DNA of 58,529 nt from JAAZGD01 sp034003765 (GTDB lineage Bacteria > Bacillota > Clostridia > Peptostreptococcales > Anaerovoracaceae). Shown here piece by piece: positions 49,911 through 58,529 of the stretch. The notes beneath the pieces were generated by a model. The model ran no database searches, had not been told where the DNA came from, and saw nothing but the letters and a program-made list of their open reading frames with translations. Made by a program: the position numbers and the translations under genes. The stretch covers positions 1 through 58,529 of the forward strand of contig JAVEXZ010000013.1 of NCBI GenBank assembly GCA_034003765.1, given 5' to 3'. The stretch's first letter is position 1. The number at the start of each line of letters is the position of its first letter.

Positions 49911-52337
49911 ATGTATGAAGAAAATGTATTCATTGCACATATAAGAGAATGGGACAAAGCAGAGCAGTCTGTTTTTGAACATAATGATGGAGTTGCTCGA
50001 CTTGCTGGAATTCTTGGCCAAGAATATGGACTGGAAAATATTGCGAGGATTGTAGGCCGTCACCATGATGACGGTAAAAACACACCTGAATTTTATTCCT
50101 ACATCAAAGACGCCAGCTCTGGGAAAAAGGTAAATCGCGGCTCGATTATCCACTCTACACATGGAGCACTTCTTATCAATAAGATAGCTGATGAGAAAGA
50201 TTTATCTTCGAAGCTCACAGCAGAAATGGCGAGAATGTGTATTATGAGTCACCACGGGTTGAGAGACTGTATATCAGAAAACGGAGAATTAATATTTGAA
50301 AGAGCAGCTACTAATATAACTGATTCGTATGAGACCGTTGAGGATTGTGTAAAAGACAATTATGGTGATGATTATATTAACAATGAGTTCCTCTTAGCAT
50401 GCGAAGAGGTAAAAAAACTAAGATTAAAAATCAATGAGTTCATCCATACATCAAAAAAACAGTCAATAGAAGTGGGGTCCCCTCACTTCTATATTTCTAT
50501 GTATATGCGTATGCTAACCTCAATACTAATCGATTCTGACCGCACAGATACGGCTTGTTTTATGGATAATCGTGATTTACATAAGTTGAAATCTCTTGAC
50601 GAAAGAAAAGCTGAATGGGGAGAATCCCTGGAATTTTTCGAAAGAAAATTAAGTTCTTTTGAAAAGAATAAAAACCCTTCAGTTCTAGATGTGTATCGCA
50701 GTGAGATTTCCCAAATGTGCGGCATTTACGATAATGGACCAAATGGAATACTAAGACTTGTTGTTCCTTGTGGATCAGGCAAAACTCTTTCGGCATTACG
50801 GTACGCATTAAATAATGCAAAATCCTACGGTAAGAAACATATTTTATATATTGCACCCTATAATTCTATACTAGAGCAAAATGCTGAAGAAATAAGAAAG
50901 TACGTAGGGGATAAAGACCTCGTTCTTGAACATCATTCAAATGTTATTTTTGATGATGCAGAAGGTGAAGATGAAAAGAACTACCACCTTCTTACTGAAA
51001 ATTGGGCACACTCTCCTATAATTGCTACGACTGCAGTGCAGTTTCTGAACACGTTATTTTCAGCTAAAACATCAAGTGTGCGTCGTATGCAAGCTCTAGG
51101 AGATTCAATAATAATTATTGATGAGACCCAAGCATTACCAGTCAAATTGTTGAAGATTTTTAATGCTGCAATGAATTTTATTTCTTATTTCTGCAATTCT
51201 ACAATCCTACTATGTTCTGCAACTCAACCTTTGTTAGACAAATTGGATAGTTATCAAATACTTCCCCCACAAAGCATTATAAAAAATGAAGAGAAATACC
51301 AATCTAATTTTGAAAGAATGAAAGTAGAGTTTGAAACTGAGGGGAGAGGTTTTTCATTTGACGATGTAGCTAATTTTGCTGTTAGTAAAATTCAAACTCA
51401 TAAATCAATTCTATTAATCGTCAATACTAAAACTTCTGCACGACAAGTGTACAGTAAAATCAAAGATATAGTTGGAGATAACAGTAAATATCAATGCTTA
51501 CATTTGTCAACAAATATGTGCCCCGCACATCGAAGAGAAATATTGGAGTTGATTCGACTTCGTTTAGAGAGTGAAGATAAATCGGAGAAAACAATTTGCA
51601 TTAGTACTTCGCTTATAGAAGCAGGGGTTGACATATCTTTTGAGTATGTTGTAAGGTCCTTGGCAGGGTTAGATAGTATAGTTCAAGCCGCTGGGCGGTG
51701 CAATAGAAACCTTGAGCGAGATCGTGGAACTTTATCGGTTATATATATGAGAGATGAGAGAGTGGCGAAAACAGAAAATATGGAAAGAGCTCAAAATGCG
51801 ACCAGAGATATTATTAATAATTTACGTGAATATCCAGAGAATTACAAGGGCGGTATTTTTTCGAAAGAAGCAATAGATGAGTTTTACACAAAATATTATA
51901 GTCAGTTACTTCCTGAAATGGCATATAAGCTTAGGCATGACCCAGAGCGGACGATGATTGATTTATTGACAGGTAGAACGATTGGAGCAAAAAGGCTAAA
52001 ATGTGAACACAAGGGGATTTTGCTGAAACAAGCTTTTAAGGAAGCGGGAGAAGCATTTTATGTGATTGGAAATCAAGGTAAAACCGATGTAATTGTTGAA
52101 TATGATAATAATGCAATAGATAGAATAGATCGACTCCGTAAGACTAAAAGCCTAGCGGAAAAACGAAAAGAACTTAGAGGTCTACAGAGATATGTGGTCC
52201 AGCTAAATACTAATACCCTTGAGAAAATGAAAGGCGGTATCATTTTCGAACCAGAGTTAGGAGTATATATTTTGTCTGCTAAATATTATGACAATAATCT
52301 CGGCGTAGTTGATAATGAGGATGTATTAATTGTTTAG
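49911..52337 (+). CDS. cas3: CRISPR-associated helicase-nuclease Cas3 (type I-C)
   Basis: The enzyme that unwinds and degrades target DNA after Cascade binding. The 808-residue protein has an N-terminal HD nuclease domain (histidines in EHNDGVARLAG, GRHHDDGK near 49-56, HSTHG and MSHHGLRD) and a helicase part with Walker A VPCGSGKT (about 284-291), DEAD-like IIDETQALP (about 402-410) and motif VI VQAAGRCNR. GGAGGTGCGAAA precedes ATG 49911. It opens the operon. Confidence 0.96.
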   Translation: MYEENVFIAHIREWDKAEQSVFEHNDGVARLAGILGQEYGLENIARIVGRHHDDGKNTPEFYSYIKDASSGKKVNRGSIIHSTHGALLINKIADEKDLSSKLTAEMARMCIMSHHGLRDCISENGELIFERAATNITDSYETVEDCVKDNYGDDYINNEFLLACEEVKKLRLKINEFIHTSKKQSIEVGSPHFYISMYMRMLTSILIDSDRTDTACFMDNRDLHKLKSLDERKAEWGESLEFFERKLSSFEKNKNPSVLDVYRSEISQMCGIYDNGPNGILRLVVPCGSGKTLSALRYALNNAKSYGKKHILYIAPYNSILEQNAEEIRKYVGDKDLVLEHHSNVIFDDAEGEDEKNYHLLTENWAHSPIIATTAVQFLNTLFSAKTSSVRRMQALGDSIIIIDETQALPVKLLKIFNAAMNFISYFCNSTILLCSATQPLLDKLDSYQILPPQSIIKNEEKYQSNFERMKVEFETEGRGFSFDDVANFAVSKIQTHKSILLIVNTKTSARQVYSKIKDIVGDNSKYQCLHLSTNMCPAHRREILELIRLRLESEDKSEKTICISTSLIEAGVDISFEYVVRSLAGLDSIVQAAGRCNRNLERDRGTLSVIYMRDERVAKTENMERAQNATRDIINNLREYPENYKGGIFSKEAIDEFYTKYYSQLLPEMAYKLRHDPERTMIDLLTGRTIGAKRLKCEHKGILLKQAFKEAGEAFYVIGNQGKTDVIVEYDNNAIDRIDRLRKTKSLAEKRKELRGLQRYVVQLNTNTLEKMKGGIIFEPELGVYILSAKYYDNNLGVVDNEDVLIV

Positions 52338-52353
52338 AGGAGGTGATGAGCAC

Positions 52354-53097
52354 ATGAAGCAAGCACGAAATGCAGTTGAGTTCCAAGTAGTTGGAGACAG
52401 AGCCTTGTTTTCCGATCCATTAACTCGAGTTGGTGGGGAAAAAACTAGCTATTATGTTCCAACCTACGAGGCTTTGAAGGGTATCTTAGCATCAGTTTAT
52501 TGGAAACCCACAATTGTTTGGATCATAGATGCGGTTCGCATTATGAACCCAATTCAAACTGCATCTGAAGGTATTCGGACAAAAAACTACAATGGAGGGA
52601 ATGATCTTTCAATTTACACTTACTTAAAGGACGTAAGTTATCAAGTAAAGGCACATTTTGAATGGAATCAAAATCGTCAAGAATTATCAGCAGATAGAAA
52701 TGAGAATAAACATCATAACATAGCTCGCAGAATGATAGAGCGAGGAGGGAGGAGAGATGTTTATTTGGGGACCCGGGAATGCCAGGGATATGTGGAACCC
52801 TGTTCATTTGGGGAAGGAGAAGGAGCCTATGATGAGATTGCTGAATATGCCTTTGGGTACATGTTCCATGGATTTACTTATGCAGATGAGGCATTAAGAG
52901 AAGAGGAGATGAACAAGATGAGTGTGCGCTTTAATCATGTTGTGATGAAGCGAGGCATTATAGAATTTATTGAACCCGAAGCCATTCCCGAAAATGACAG
53001 GCGTATTTTGCATGAAATGCCAATGAAGCCTTTTGGCGAAACATTTAACAACTTCACAGGATTGAAAGAATTTACCATAGGGGAGGTGGGGGAATGA
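52354..53097 (+). CDS. cas5c: Cas5c, crRNA-processing endonuclease subunit
   Basis: In type I-C, Cas5 (Cas5d) cuts the precursor crRNA and stays bound to its 5' handle, as there is no Cas6. The 247-residue protein keeps the catalytic Lys-His pair (K119-H120 in NENKHHNIARR) and tyrosines near the N terminus (SYYVPTYEALKG). ATG 52354 follows AGAGGAGG; an earlier in-frame start would overlap cas3. Its stop overlaps the cas8c start (ATGA). Confidence 0.93.
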   Translation: MKQARNAVEFQVVGDRALFSDPLTRVGGEKTSYYVPTYEALKGILASVYWKPTIVWIIDAVRIMNPIQTASEGIRTKNYNGGNDLSIYTYLKDVSYQVKAHFEWNQNRQELSADRNENKHHNIARRMIERGGRRDVYLGTRECQGYVEPCSFGEGEGAYDEIAEYAFGYMFHGFTYADEALREEEMNKMSVRFNHVVMKRGIIEFIEPEAIPENDRRILHEMPMKPFGETFNNFTGLKEFTIGEVGE

Positions 53098-55193
53098 GTT
53101 GGGTATCATCTCTTAATGAACTCTATGACACTAATGCTTGGAGAGCTGGTGAATTAGAAAGATGGAAACGTGGTAATAGAGATAATAATATAATGCTATT
53201 ACCTGTTAGCCATACAACTGTTAGAGCACAGATAGAAATCACTGTGGATCTTGATGGGAATTTAATTGATGTGCGTGCCCTTGGAAAAGATGAATCATCT
53301 GAGACCCTAGCACCCGCTACAGAAGACGCCATGTCACGTACAAGCACAACGGTAGCCCCCTATCCTTTGTTTGATGGTCTTAAATATCTTGCAGGAGATT
53401 TTCTGGAACATATAAAGATCGAAATGGAGTCGCCACAAAAAACAGAAAAAACAAAGAATAATATTGCCGAATGTTATCCCAAATATATCAAATTCCTTGG
53501 AGCGTGGTGTAGCTCAAAATACAATCATCCTAAGGTTAATGCTGTTTATAAGTATGTATCTAAAAAATCTATTATCAGAGATTTGATTGAGAGAGAAGTG
53601 CTTATACCCGACAACGAGGGTATGGTTTTAGGCAGTGAAAAGATTAATGGTAATGAAATTCCCAAAGTCACAGTTCGTTTTCGAGTTCAAAGTAAAGAGA
53701 AACTCGACCCCCACAGAGTATTGGCAGACTCCGAAAAAACTCATGAAACTGCTATTTGGTTAGATAAAACGGTGCAAAAAAGCTTTGTTGACTACTATGC
53801 TTCTCTGCCTGCAGTACAAGACTTGTGTTATATGAACGGAGAAATAACTAGAACTTCGTCATTACACCCCAAAAAAATCCGATATGATGGTGATGGGACA
53901 AAACTATTTTCAGCTAACGATGATTCGAATTTTTCTTATCGAGGCCGATTCAAAACGAAAGATCCGAATACTGGATATAACGAGGCCCTGTCCATTGGGT
54001 ATGAAACATCCCAGAAAGCACATAATGCCTTGAAATGGATTATTCGTAGACAAGGGCATATGCGCGATGGTGTCTGTGTGGCTGCGTGGGAGAGTCAATT
54101 AAATGAATTCCCATCCTTTTATGAAAGTGCTGCAAATATTGTAAGTGATATTTCATTTGATGAAGGTGGTCAGGAAGAAGTAGAAACTTTATTTCTTGAG
54201 GACGAGGAACAAAATTACAGCGATACCAACTATGTGACAGCAAAAGAACTGAGCTTAGCACTTGATGGATATACAACGAAACTCAGTGACACTTCGAGAA
54301 TTGTTGTTCTTGCGCTTGACAGTGCAACTCCAGGTAGACTTGCAATAACCTATTATAAGGAGTTAGAATCTTCTGTTTACCTTAAGAATATCCGTCTTTG
54401 GCATGAAAGCTGTTGCTGGCGACATGAATATTTTCGAAACGGAAAATTTTCTACTTATGAGGGGATGGTTTCTATAAGAGATCTTGCTCAAGCTGTGTAT
54501 GGGACTGAACAAAACAAGCGATTAGCTCTTCGGAGCAACAGTGATGGAAAGAGCCCGATGCTAATGTCAGTTTATGATCGTTTGAGGCCATGTATTATAG
54601 ATGGCAAATCAATCCCACGGGATATAGTAAGAATGGCCACAATTAAAGCATCCAATCCATTAGCCTACGAAAGCAAATTTAATTATAACAAAGTTCTTCA
54701 CATCGCTTGTTCTTTGGTGAAGAGATTATATTGGGAGAAAAAACAAAGAAATGAAGAGGAAGGAGTTGTTTTCACTATGGAACTTGATAAGAGCAATAAT
54801 GACAGGAGTTATCTTTTTGGGAGGTTATTGTCAATTGCGGAAGTTATTGAACGCCAAACCTACGAGCGGGACGAAAGAAGAGTAACAAATGCTGAACGCT
54901 ACATGCAAGCATTTGCACAAAACCCTTTTAGAACATGGACTATGATTCAAAGAAGCATAAAACCCTACCTAAACTCACTAAGCCCTGGAAGTCGAGAGTA
55001 TTACAAGAATCTGTTCGGTGAGATAACAGAACTATTCAAAGATGGGGATTTTGAATCGAGAACAGCTTTAAATGGCAAATATCTTATTGGTTATGATTGC
55101 CAAAGAAGTGCATTAAGAAATAAAACACCAAAGGCGGGCATAGTAGGTTTAGAAGAAGATATTGATGTTGATAATAACGGAAGTGAGGAATAA
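53094..55193 (+). CDS. cas8c: Cas8c (Csd1), large subunit of the type I-C complex
   Basis: The 699-residue large Cascade subunit that recognises the PAM and target. It is identified by position, size and the family blocks AIWLDKTVQKSFVDYY, NTGYNEALSIGYETSQKAHNALKWIIRRQG and RLAITYYKELE. The C-terminal part contains the Cas11-like domain which is also made separately from an internal start (54777). It overlaps cas5c by 4 nt and is followed by cas7c after 3 nt. Confidence 0.92.
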   Translation: MSWVSSLNELYDTNAWRAGELERWKRGNRDNNIMLLPVSHTTVRAQIEITVDLDGNLIDVRALGKDESSETLAPATEDAMSRTSTTVAPYPLFDGLKYLAGDFLEHIKIEMESPQKTEKTKNNIAECYPKYIKFLGAWCSSKYNHPKVNAVYKYVSKKSIIRDLIEREVLIPDNEGMVLGSEKINGNEIPKVTVRFRVQSKEKLDPHRVLADSEKTHETAIWLDKTVQKSFVDYYASLPAVQDLCYMNGEITRTSSLHPKKIRYDGDGTKLFSANDDSNFSYRGRFKTKDPNTGYNEALSIGYETSQKAHNALKWIIRRQGHMRDGVCVAAWESQLNEFPSFYESAANIVSDISFDEGGQEEVETLFLEDEEQNYSDTNYVTAKELSLALDGYTTKLSDTSRIVVLALDSATPGRLAITYYKELESSVYLKNIRLWHESCCWRHEYFRNGKFSTYEGMVSIRDLAQAVYGTEQNKRLALRSNSDGKSPMLMSVYDRLRPCIIDGKSIPRDIVRMATIKASNPLAYESKFNYNKVLHIACSLVKRLYWEKKQRNEEEGVVFTMELDKSNNDRSYLFGRLLSIAEVIERQTYERDERRVTNAERYMQAFAQNPFRTWTMIQRSIKPYLNSLSPGSREYYKNLFGEITELFKDGDFESRTALNGKYLIGYDCQRSALRNKTPKAGIVGLEEDIDVDNNGSEE
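54777..55193 (+). CDS. cas11c: Internal start: Cas11c small subunit
   Basis: In the cas8c frame, ATG at codon 562 is preceded by GAGGAAGGAG (AAGGAG 54760-54765, 11 nt before). It would make a 138-residue helical protein beginning MELDKSNNDRSYLFGRLLSI. In type I-C complexes an internally started Cas11c of about 120-140 residues beginning in this block is known. Spacing is somewhat long but the context is clear. Confidence 0.7.
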   Translation: MELDKSNNDRSYLFGRLLSIAEVIERQTYERDERRVTNAERYMQAFAQNPFRTWTMIQRSIKPYLNSLSPGSREYYKNLFGEITELFKDGDFESRTALNGKYLIGYDCQRSALRNKTPKAGIVGLEEDIDVDNNGSEE

Positions 55194-55196
55194 AAG

Positions 55197-56051
55197 ATGG
55201 CTATTTTGCAAAATAAAGTTGATTTTACCGCAATAATTTCAGTTACTAGGGCTAACATAAACGGAGATCCTTTGAATGGTAACCGCCCTCGTGAAGATTA
55301 TGATGGATACGGTGTTTTTTCTGATGTAGCAATAAAACGCAAATTGCGCAATAGGCTTCAAGATATCGGAGAAAGTATCTTTGTCCAATCAGATGGCCGT
55401 GAGGACGATAATTGTAGAAACTTAAAGGATCGTGCTGATTCTTGCGAAGATTTTAATGCTGAGATTAAAAAAGGCAAAAAAGCTGACAAGGATAAATGTG
55501 CAGATATAGCTTGTCGTGAATGGTTTGATGTAAGAGCTTTTGGTCAAGTTTTTGCTTTTAAAGGAACTGAAGCATCTATTGGTGTTCGAGGCCCTGTTTC
55601 GGTTCAACAGGCGGTCAGTGTATCACCTATTGATATTGTTGACATGCAGATTACAAAAAGCGTGAACTCAGAATCTGGCAAGGAAGGTAAGGCTTCCGAC
55701 ACCATGGGAATGAAGCATTTTGTTAATTTTGGAGTATACGTTATTCGTGGCAGTATAAATTGTCAGCTTGCTGAAAAAACTGGATTTTCGGATGAGGACG
55801 CAGACAAATTAAAAGCTGCCCTGTGCACCTTATTTGAAAATGATGCGTCTTCTGCTAGACCTGAAGGCACTTGTGAAGTATGTAGAGTATATTGGTGGAA
55901 ACATGCTGAAAAAACTCCAAAACAAACATCGGCAATGATACAAAGATCTTTACATATTACTCCTAATAAAGAAATTCCACACTCATTCTCAGATTATACA
56001 ATTACTCGTGATGAAATAGGGGCAGAACCAGAAGTAATAGATCTAGTATAG
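55197..56051 (+). CDS. cas7c: Cas7c (Csd2), backbone subunit
   Basis: The 284-residue RAMP protein that polymerises along the crRNA. The N-terminal VTRANINGDPLNGNRPREDYDGYGVFSDVAIKRKLRNRLQD and the FGQVFAFKG...GVRGPVSVQQAVSVSP block are diagnostic of Csd2. A 96-nt gap with a new ribosome site separates it from cas4. Confidence 0.95.
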   Translation: MAILQNKVDFTAIISVTRANINGDPLNGNRPREDYDGYGVFSDVAIKRKLRNRLQDIGESIFVQSDGREDDNCRNLKDRADSCEDFNAEIKKGKKADKDKCADIACREWFDVRAFGQVFAFKGTEASIGVRGPVSVQQAVSVSPIDIVDMQITKSVNSESGKEGKASDTMGMKHFVNFGVYVIRGSINCQLAEKTGFSDEDADKLKAALCTLFENDASSARPEGTCEVCRVYWWKHAEKTPKQTSAMIQRSLHITPNKEIPHSFSDYTITRDEIGAEPEVIDLV

Positions 56052-56147
56052 TATTTGTAATCAGTAACATTAATCCTTGGTAATATCAAATTGTAATACT
56101 TTGACTATTGTAACTGTTAAGAAGGGATGTGGAGAAGAGGTAATAAA

Positions 56148-56807
56148 ATGTATTTAGAAGAGGAGTATTTGCAGTTATCAGGTATACAGCATTTCGTATT
56201 TTGCAAGAGACAGTGGGCATTGATAAATGTAGAGCATCAATGGCAAGAAAACTACCGAACAATGGATGGGCGATTGATGCATGAGAATGCCCACAAAGAA
56301 GAATACCATGAGAAGCGGGGAGACATTATTATCACAAGAGGTATGGCGATCTTCTCACCAAGCCTTGGACTTTCTGGCAAATGTGATGTAGTTGAATTTC
56401 ATAAAGATGAAAAAGGCGTGGTGATATACGGCTGGGAAGAAAAATGGGTTCCTTTCCCTGTGGAATACAAAAGAGGCGAACCAAAGCAAAACAATTGCGA
56501 TATTTTACAACTTTGCGCTCAAGCGATGTGTTTTGAAGAGATGTTACTCTGTGAAATTCCTGAAGGCGCATTATTTTATGGAGAGCCCAGAAGAAGATTA
56601 AAGGTTATCTTTACTAAAGAGCTTAGGGACGAAGTCAAAAAGGCTACTGAAGAAATGCACCGACTTTATAAAAGAGAACACACACCAAAAGTCAAAACTT
56701 CTCAAGCCTGTAGAGCCTGTTCGCTGAAAGAAGCCTGCCTCCCAGTACTATTAAAAAACCAATCTGTGGAGAAATATTTAAAGGAGAAGTTATGCGAAGA
56801 CTCTTAA
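56148..56807 (+). CDS. cas4: Cas4, adaptation nuclease
   Basis: A RecB-like iron-sulphur nuclease that trims prespacers and selects the PAM side. The 219-residue protein has the N-terminal cysteine C19 (FCKRQW), the catalytic GKCDVVEF and PVEYKRG motifs, and three C-terminal cysteines in CRACSLKEAC for the [4Fe-4S] cluster. GAAGAGG precedes ATG 56148. It overlaps cas1 by 16 nt. Confidence 0.93.
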   Translation: MYLEEEYLQLSGIQHFVFCKRQWALINVEHQWQENYRTMDGRLMHENAHKEEYHEKRGDIIITRGMAIFSPSLGLSGKCDVVEFHKDEKGVVIYGWEEKWVPFPVEYKRGEPKQNNCDILQLCAQAMCFEEMLLCEIPEGALFYGEPRRRLKVIFTKELRDEVKKATEEMHRLYKREHTPKVKTSQACRACSLKEACLPVLLKNQSVEKYLKEKLCEDS

Positions 56808-57823
56808 ACACACTATATGTGACTACTGAGGATGCATATTTGACTTTAGATGGTGATAACATTGTTATTCGCCAAGTAGATAGTGAACTATCTAGATTCC
56901 CATTACACATGCTTGAAAGTATTATTGCATTTACATATGCAGGGGCAAGCCCTGCTCTCATGGGAGAATGTGCAAAAAGAAATATAGGACTTACTTTTTG
57001 CACACCACGTGGTAGGTTCTTGGCCCGTGCCGTTGGGGAATCAAGTGGAAACGTATTGTTGCGAAGAACTCAATACAGAGTTGCAGATGATTTAGAAGAA
57101 AGTTGTCGTATTGCAAAGAGTATGATTTTCGGTAAAATCTATAATAGCAGATGGAGCATTGAACGTACAATTCGTGATCACGGTTTACGATTAAATGTTG
57201 AAGAATTGAGAAATAGTTCTTCGATTCTTAAAAACGCAATGCAAAATGTAATGGAATGTGAAAACTTAGAAACTTTAAGAGGGATCGAGGGGGAGGCTGC
57301 TTCTGTCTATTTTTCAGTGTTGGATAATATGATATTAACCAACAAAGATGTATTCCAATTTTCTGGGCGGAATCGACGGCCACCCATGGATAACATAAAT
57401 GCCATGTTATCATTTATATATGCGCTATTAGCAAACGATTGTACATCTGCACTTGAATCTGTGGGGCTTGATAGTTATGTGGGATTTTTGCATAGGGATA
57501 GACCAGGAAGAAACTCATTGTCGTTGGACCTAATGGAAGAATTGCGTTCTTGTTATGGAGACAGGTTTGTCATAACTCTTGTCAATAATAGAGTTGTTAA
57601 TGAATTTTGTTTTGAAAAGAGAGAAAATGGTTCAGTAATGATGCTAGAGGATGGCAGGAAAAAAGTCATAAAGCTGTGGCAAGAGAAAAAAAGAGAAGAG
57701 ATTACTCATCCATTTTTAAAAGAAAAGATTTCATGGGGACTTGTACCGCATGTACAAGCATTATTGTTGGCAAGGTACCTAAGAGGAGACTTAGATGCTT
57801 ATCCACCTTTTTTGTGGAAATAG
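56792..57823 (+). CDS. cas1: Cas1, spacer integrase
   Basis: The 343-residue integrase of spacer acquisition. Key residues appear in the family blocks GIEGEAASVYF (glutamate), SYVGFLHRDRPGRNSLSLDLMEELR (histidine and acidic residues), and NEFCFEKRENGSVML. AGGAGAAG precedes ATG 56792. Confidence 0.95.
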   Translation: MRRLLNTLYVTTEDAYLTLDGDNIVIRQVDSELSRFPLHMLESIIAFTYAGASPALMGECAKRNIGLTFCTPRGRFLARAVGESSGNVLLRRTQYRVADDLEESCRIAKSMIFGKIYNSRWSIERTIRDHGLRLNVEELRNSSSILKNAMQNVMECENLETLRGIEGEAASVYFSVLDNMILTNKDVFQFSGRNRRPPMDNINAMLSFIYALLANDCTSALESVGLDSYVGFLHRDRPGRNSLSLDLMEELRSCYGDRFVITLVNNRVVNEFCFEKRENGSVMMLEDGRKKVIKLWQEKKREEITHPFLKEKISWGLVPHVQALLLARYLRGDLDAYPPFLWK

Positions 57824-57831
57824 GAGAGATT

Positions 57832-58122
57832 ATGCTTGTATTGATAACCTATGATGTAAACACTGAAGATGCTCAAGGAAGACGCCGATTAAGACTAATT
57901 GCAAAACAATGTGTTAATCATGGCCAAAGAGTTCAAAACAGCGTATTTGAATGCAATTTAGATGCTGCCCAATCGCGAATGCTGAAACACAAGCTGTGTG
58001 ACATAATTGATGAGACAAAAGATAGCCTTCGTTTTTATTATCTTGGAAATAATTATAACTCCAAGATTGAACACTTTGGAACAAAAAATTCTTATGATCC
58101 AGAAGATACACTAATGGTATAG
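57832..58122 (+). CDS. cas2: Cas2, adaptation partner
   Basis: A 96-residue protein that forms the structural core of the Cas1-Cas2 complex. It begins MLVLITYDVNT with the aspartate D8 and continues RRRLRLIAKQCVNHGQRVQNSVFEC, the family signature. TAGGAGAG precedes ATG 57832. It closes the operon, and the CRISPR leader follows. Confidence 0.95.
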   Translation: MLVLITYDVNTEDAQGRRRLRLIAKQCVNHGQRVQNSVFECNLDAAQSRMLKHKLCDIIDETKDSLRFYYLGNNYNSKIEHFGTKNSYDPEDTLMV

Positions 58123-58273
58123 CATAGTGCGAAGATGAAGCTCCCACTGGATCTCTAAAACCTTCGCACCAAAAAACCATCATAATTGGCTATGGATTGT
58201 AACAAAAAACCGTAAAACGGTAAGAAATAGTGCTATAAAGCAAAGCGCCAACTATATGTTGTGTCCTTTTGCA
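58123..58273 (+). promoter_or_regulatory. CRISPR leader
   Basis: Between cas2 and the first repeat lie GTGCGAAG (58127-58134) pairing with CTTCGCAC (58162-58169), and ACCGT/ACGGT (58209-58221), in a largely A-rich background. This is the usual place of array promoter and integration signals in type I-C loci. Confidence 0.7.
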
Positions 58274-58529
58274 GTCGCTCCCCTCGCGGGGGGCGTGGAT
58301 TGAAATGTGATATTGATTTGTCGGTTTGCCCGGAAAGTTCGTCGCTCCCCTCGCGGGGGGCGTGGATTGAAATGACCCAGCCAAGGTAAACAATAATCGA
58401 GTAACAGTCGCTCCCCTCGCGGGGGGCGTGGATTGAAATCAACCCACAGCCGAGTTTGGTTTGAAAGTCGGGGTCGCTCCCCTCGCGGGGGGCGTGGATT
58501 GAAATGTGGTTTTTGGTTCTTTTTTAACG
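58274..58529 (+). CRISPR. Type I-C CRISPR array (start; runs off the window)
   Basis: Four identical 33-nt repeats begin at 58274, 58341, 58407 and 58473. Each starts GTCGCTCCCC, has the stem GCTCCCC/GGGGGGC with loop TCGC, and ends GTGGATTGAAAT. Spacers are 34, 33 and 33 nt (58307-58340, 58374-58406, 58440-58472); the fourth is cut by the window end. No spacer matches another part of this window by eye. Confidence 0.97.

Noticed and set aside
58190..58442. Minus-strand frames with repeated ISIHAPREGSD
   Set aside because: They are translations of the CRISPR repeats, not proteins.

Overview
The window looks like the chromosome of a low-G+C, spore-former-type anaerobe of the class Clostridia. 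Evidence: pyruvate:ferredoxin oxidoreductase, a clostridial single-cluster ferredoxin, a hemerythrin, AGGAGG-type ribosome binding sites, GTG/TTG starts, strong TTGACA/TATAAT promoters with 17-nt spacers, and A/T-rich core genes. Species cannot be named from the sequence alone.

Core left part (1-27851): pyruvate oxidation (PFOR), a YbaK-type tRNA editing protein, a sodium-coupled amino-acid symporter, TypA, a MacAB-like export trio, citrate synthase, uvrB-uvrA, a DMT permease overlapping nicotinate phosphoribosyltransferase, a DHA2-type MFS pump, class II aldolase, an RluA pseudouridine synthase apparently made from a leaderless mRNA, two tandem signal peptidase genes (the first without catalytic residues), and smpB followed by ssrA (tmRNA) with its own terminator. 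Three convergent gene junctions each hold a different degenerate tandem repeat.

Accessory island (about 27.9-44.77 kb): this stretch is clearly richer in G+C and sits directly downstream of ssrA, a common integration site. It carries mobile-element cargo: three tandem ArdA-like antirestriction genes, a winged-helix protein, a Dam-type adenine methylase with a probable CTG start, a deletion-fusion scar, two zinc-ribbon proteins, an orphan c-di-GMP-I riboswitch, a sigma-like protein behind a hairpin that covers its ribosome binding site, and a HTH/LytTR response regulator/GHKL kinase operon. Next to the operon are a secreted SH3/copper-amine-oxidase-like protein and a lipoprotein-LemA-DUF2207 cluster. 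Both of these units are preceded by the same upstream element, two ATCATGTTTCATG boxes 21 bp apart. An IS3-family element has cut the DUF2207 gene. No integrase, relaxase or coupling ATPase is present, so the island looks like a decayed remnant.

Core right part (44.8-58.5 kb): a GNAT acetyltransferase, a hemerythrin-ferredoxin pair, a lone type IV pilin-like protein, a sodium:solute symporter, a macro-domain hydrolase, and a complete type I-C CRISPR-Cas system (cas3-cas5c-cas8c with internal cas11c-cas7c-cas4-cas1-cas2) followed by a leader and four repeats of an array that runs off the window.

The best candidate for an undescribed system is the island's two-component regulon: an envelope module (secreted SH3 protein, lipoprotein, LemA, DUF2207) that appears to be switched by the adjacent LytTR-type regulator through a duplicated operator. 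All functions are inferred from reading the sequence; no database search was run.
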